A stretch of DNA of 56,745 nucleotides from Phocaeicola faecicola (GTDB lineage: Bacteria; Bacteroidota; Bacteroidia; Bacteroidales; Bacteroidaceae): contig NZ_JABSOE010000028.1 in assembly GCF_013618865.1 (NCBI RefSeq), positions 1-56,745 of the forward strand, in the 5' to 3' direction. Under the pieces are notes generated by a model. It made no database searches. It saw only the letters and a list, made by a program, of their open reading frames with translations, and was not told the origin of the DNA. Of the stretch, positions 55,031 to 56,745 are shown one piece after another. A program made the position numbers and the translations under genes. The first letter of the stretch is position 1; every line of letters begins with the position of its first letter.

Positions 55031-55672
55031 TCAGATTGACTGAAAAGCCTTCCATTTCTTAGGTATCTGTAAATCAAAGTTTGCCTTTCCAAGATGTACC
55101 ACATCAGGTAAAAGACATTGCCTGAAACGAGTTTCATATTGTTTCATATGGATAGGCTTACCCATACCCATAGTAGCAAGATTACTGGAGTACTGGTAAG
55201 GAGGGAAATATACAAAAACCTTTTGACAAGCTTCTGTTGCAAGTTCGATAGCAGGTATCATGTCACTATCAGCTGATACTACAATGGATATATCACAATT
55301 CTTCTGATAGGCATCTGCTACAATCTGTGTAGCTATTCGTACATCAGTTTCCTTTTCCTCATGGGTATGAATAACATTTCCGCATTTGAAACAGGTTATA
55401 GATTTTTTCAGATACTTACCCAATATCAACTTGAATTTTGGATTTTCTCTATTGGCTTGAAAAAAGGCATTCTGGCGAAGACTTTGGTTTATATCATCAG
55501 GCTTTGCCGAAAAATACTTGACGGCAACAAGCTCCTGATTCGGGCGCATGAACATCTCGAACAACTTGACTATATCAAGCCAATAATATTTCTTCCATTT
55601 AGCATTGCTCTTCAGTCCGAAATAGAAATTGAATCCATCAATATAGACTATAACGCGTTGTTTTTGCTCCAT
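55031..55672 (-). CDS. NYN domain protein (LabA/PIN-like RNase) with zinc-like insert
   Basis: 213 aa. NYN/PIN-like nuclease fold: first Asp in 'VYIDGFNFYF' (D12), second in 'KETDVRIATQ' (D110), third in 'VSADSDMIP' (D136), which would hold the metal. An insert 'CFKCGNVIHTH' (94-104) gives C-x2-C and H-x-H, like a small zinc site. NYN proteins cut RNA and take part in RNA processing, silencing or defence. Isolated in a mobile-element region and more A/T-rich than the core genes. Its leader contains an attenuator-like hairpin. Promoter TACTTTTG at 55758. Function beyond RNase-like is unknown. Confidence 0.82.
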   Translation of the reverse strand: MEQKQRVIVYIDGFNFYFGLKSNAKWKKYYWLDIVKLFEMFMRPNQELVAVKYFSAKPDDINQSLRQNAFFQANRENPKFKLILGKYLKKSITCFKCGNVIHTHEEKETDVRIATQIVADAYQKNCDISIVVSADSDMIPAIELATEACQKVFVYFPPYQYSSNLATMGMGKPIHMKQYETRFRQCLLPDVVHLGKANFDLQIPKKWKAFQSI

Positions 55673-55696
55673 ATTCCAATTGTATATATAAAAAAT

Positions 55697-55743
55697 AAGC
55701 CACCTTTTTAGGGGTGGCGAGCCTTAGTATTTTCCACCTAAGG
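55697..55743 (-). promoter_or_regulatory. Attenuator-like leader of the NYN gene
   Basis: On the minus transcript a first stem CCTTAG/CTAAGG (55722-55727 with 55738-55743) is followed by GCCACC-CCTAAAAA-GGTGGC (55699-55718) and a U-rich tract. A segment TTAGGTGG in the first stem could also pair with CCACC-CCTAA in the second, so two exclusive folds are possible. Confidence 0.5.
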
Positions 55744-55757
55744 GCGATATTGTATTG

Positions 55758-55765
55758 CAAAAGTA
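55758..55765 (-). promoter_or_regulatory. -7 promoter element of the NYN gene
   Basis: TACTTTTG on minus, matching TAnnTTTG; the leader would be about 78 nt. Confidence 0.58.
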
Positions 55766-55855
55766 CAATTTATATTTGATAATACAAATATAGTAGAAAT
55801 TTTTTTTATTTTTTTCGTAATAAATCAAGGCGGACTTATCGCTTATTTTCTTGCT

Positions 55856-55993
55856 TCACCGCCTCTTCCGTTCCGCCTCCTCGTCCCGCATCATCCTGCG
55901 GTTCAGCCGTTCCGCCGCCCTGTCAAAGAAATACGTCCGGCTCTCGTTCTTCCGCCGCTTGATGTCCGCATAGGTATTGTAGTGGCTGAACAT
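55856..55993 (-). CDS. 45-residue highly charged ORF in element region
   Basis: Codes MFSHYNTYADIKRRKN and then a run of Arg, Glu and Asp residues ending ERKRR. It starts 12 bp after the stop of the 123-aa gene on the same strand and has AGGGTGA before the ATG. Not recognised; probably an accessory gene of a conjugative element or the remnant of one. Confidence 0.45.
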   Translation of the reverse strand: MFSHYNTYADIKRRKNESRTYFFDRAAERLNRRMMRDEEAERKRR

Positions 55994-56005
55994 AAAAAGT
56001 TCACC

Positions 56006-56377
56006 CTAACATTCATACGGCATTCTGTTATTCATTGACACTAGCAGGACTTGTTTTTCTTTTCGTCGGCACAATCTTTCCAGCAGTGCATTGCGAACCG
56101 TTGCGGCACCTGACGTGTCAATGCGAAAAGCGAGTGCCACCATCATCGGCAAGGCATACATGTCCGCGTAATAGCCGTTGAGCAGCTTGATACGTTTTTC
56201 AGCTTCAAGAGGATTAAAATTTCCACACTTGTACACGGCACGAATGGCGGCACGGAGCGTCGGGGCGATTGCCCCGAACAGCTCCACCAGCTCCATTTCA
56301 TTCATCCATATATTACCTGTATCGGATGGTATGGTAATTCTACCATAGCTGTCCGTTGTGATTATTTCCCGTTTCAT
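56006..56377 (-). CDS. Conjugative-element associated hypothetical protein
   Basis: 123 aa. 'SYGRITIPSDTGNIWMNEME' at the start, 'LFGAIAPTLRAAIRAVYKCG' in the middle and 'YALPMMVALAFRIDT' later recall a small family found in Bacteroides mobile elements, with a helix-turn-helix-like middle of the RhuM/KilA style. Function unknown. Its ATG overlaps the stop of the upstream (intron-interrupted) gene by 3-4 bp, so they belong to one operon. Confidence 0.68.
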   Translation of the reverse strand: MKREIITTDSYGRITIPSDTGNIWMNEMELVELFGAIAPTLRAAIRAVYKCGNFNPLEAEKRIKLLNGYYADMYALPMMVALAFRIDTSGAATVRNALLERLCRRKEKQVLLVSMNNRMPYEC

Positions 56378-56468
56378 ATCCCAGCTATTTTCACGTTTCC
56401 GAATGATTTGCTCAGTTTGTCGCCCAGCATCGTGAGGTCATTATCCAATTTCTGCACGGTTATCTGTA
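56374..56468 (-). pseudogene. 3' exon fragment of a gene interrupted by the group II intron
   Basis: Frame reading ITVQKLDNDLTMLGDKLSK, then SFGNVKIAGI and a TGA overlapping the next ATG. It is the C-terminus of a gene whose 5' part would lie beyond the intron, outside the window. The exact exon edge is uncertain; 56468 is approximate. Product unknown. Confidence 0.55.
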
Positions 56469-56526
56469 GGCTCGGCAAACAACGCCTTTCCGCTTTACAG
56501 CGGTAGGTTTTCGCTTACCTGCCCCC

Positions 56527-56560
56527 GAACCGTACTTACACGTCTCCATGTATACGGCTC
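56527..56560 (-). ncRNA. Group II intron domain V
   Basis: 34-nt hairpin: GAGCCGTA pairs with TACGGTTC (with a G-T pair), containing the AGC catalytic triad near the 5' side and a GAGA-like terminal loop. This is the most conserved part of the ribozyme. Confidence 0.88.
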
Positions 56561-56578
56561 TCCATCTGTAACATCATC

Positions 56579-56743
56579 TTACTTGACACATCTCTGGATT
56601 TTTGCGTTACACTCCGCACATACAACCAAAGTCTTTCTGTGCATGTAGAGCATTTTGCGTTCCCAGTCATTTTTACCTTTTAACTCTTTGAGTGTGCGGA
56701 CATGGTGCATTACCACTTCTCCGTGCTTGCCACATAGTTCGCA
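56579..56743 (-). CDS. ltrA: Group II intron maturase, C-terminal HNH part (partial)
   Basis: 54 residues at the window edge, 5' end missing. 'CELCGKHGEVVMHHVRTLKE' and 'RKTLVVCAECNAKI' form the HNH/zinc endonuclease end of a LtrA-type reverse transcriptase-maturase (Cys-x2-Cys, HH, Cys-x2-Cys). It splices the intron and drives retrohoming. Whether the protein is whole cannot be seen. Confidence 0.85.
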   Translation of the reverse strand, partial: CELCGKHGEVVMHHVRTLKELKGKNDWERKMLYMHRKTLVVCAECNAKIQRCVK

Positions 56744-56745
56744 CG

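Larger units (their letters stand above)
56469..56745 (-). mobile_element. Group II intron, 3' part (cut by window edge)
   Basis: From the right edge inward on minus: the end of the intron-encoded protein, domain V (56527-56560), a domain VI-like stem (about 56470-56522), then the exon. The 5' part lies outside. Orientation matches the interrupted gene. Confidence 0.85.

Overview
The window looks like a chromosomal segment of a gut Bacteroidales species (Bacteroides/Phocaeicola type). Evidence: the Bacteroidales -7 promoter consensus TAnnTTTG recurs upstream of many genes; there are many SPII lipoproteins; families such as DUF1573, DUF2027-Smr, DUF4625, CvfB, lipoprotein-type TamA (TamL) and Bacteroides-type mobilization genes are present. 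No rRNA, tRNA or CRISPR array was seen.

Layout. 1-4.6 kb: polyamine ABC importer potABCD (minus strand). 4.8-8.2 kb: exported metallophosphoesterase, MeaB GTPase, DUF1573 protein. 8.6-14.3 kb: a giant alpha-2-macroglobulin-like protein lacking the thioester motif. 14.5-18.1 kb: a membrane PH-like protein, then a three-gene, probably Zn/Cu, uptake operon (DUF2946-like protein, TonB receptor, His-rich DUF4625 lipoprotein) with a palindromic candidate operator in front and a 181-bp MITE-like element behind. 18.3-23 kb: PH protein, Smr protein, queA, an unannotated 27-codon cationic peptide gene with its own promoter and terminator, a small lipoprotein, and a nucleotidyltransferase. 23.2-33 kb: tamB-tamL pair and uvrA. 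33.2-48.2 kb: mostly housekeeping (GNAT, a Pro/Arg/Ser-repeat secreted protein, CvfB, EEP phosphatase, LolD-like ATPase, TcdA, K/Na-H antiporter, asd, twin winged-helix proteins, Mrp, TrmB, DUF975, IlvE, XseB/XseA). 48.3-49.6 kb: MATE exporter.

From about 49.7 kb to the right edge the window is accessory DNA. A Crp-family regulator, NUDIX hydrolase, hexapeptide acetyltransferase and HAD phosphatase lie next to a MobV relaxase gene with a candidate oriT and a truncated primase/helicase (DUF3987-type) start: a decayed mobilizable element with no integrase in view. Beyond it are a stop-interrupted fragment resembling the C-terminus of a conjugative coupling protein, an NYN-domain RNase-like gene whose leader carries an attenuator-like hairpin, small conjugative-element ORFs, and the 3' end of a group II intron (domain V and HNH end of the maturase) inserted in one of those ORFs.

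The points most worth following are the NYN gene with its attenuator-like leader, the 27-aa peptide gene, the metal operon with palindrome, the short promoter-terminator unit before the EEP gene, and the layered mobile elements on the right. Functional names rest on reading motifs by eye; no database search was run.
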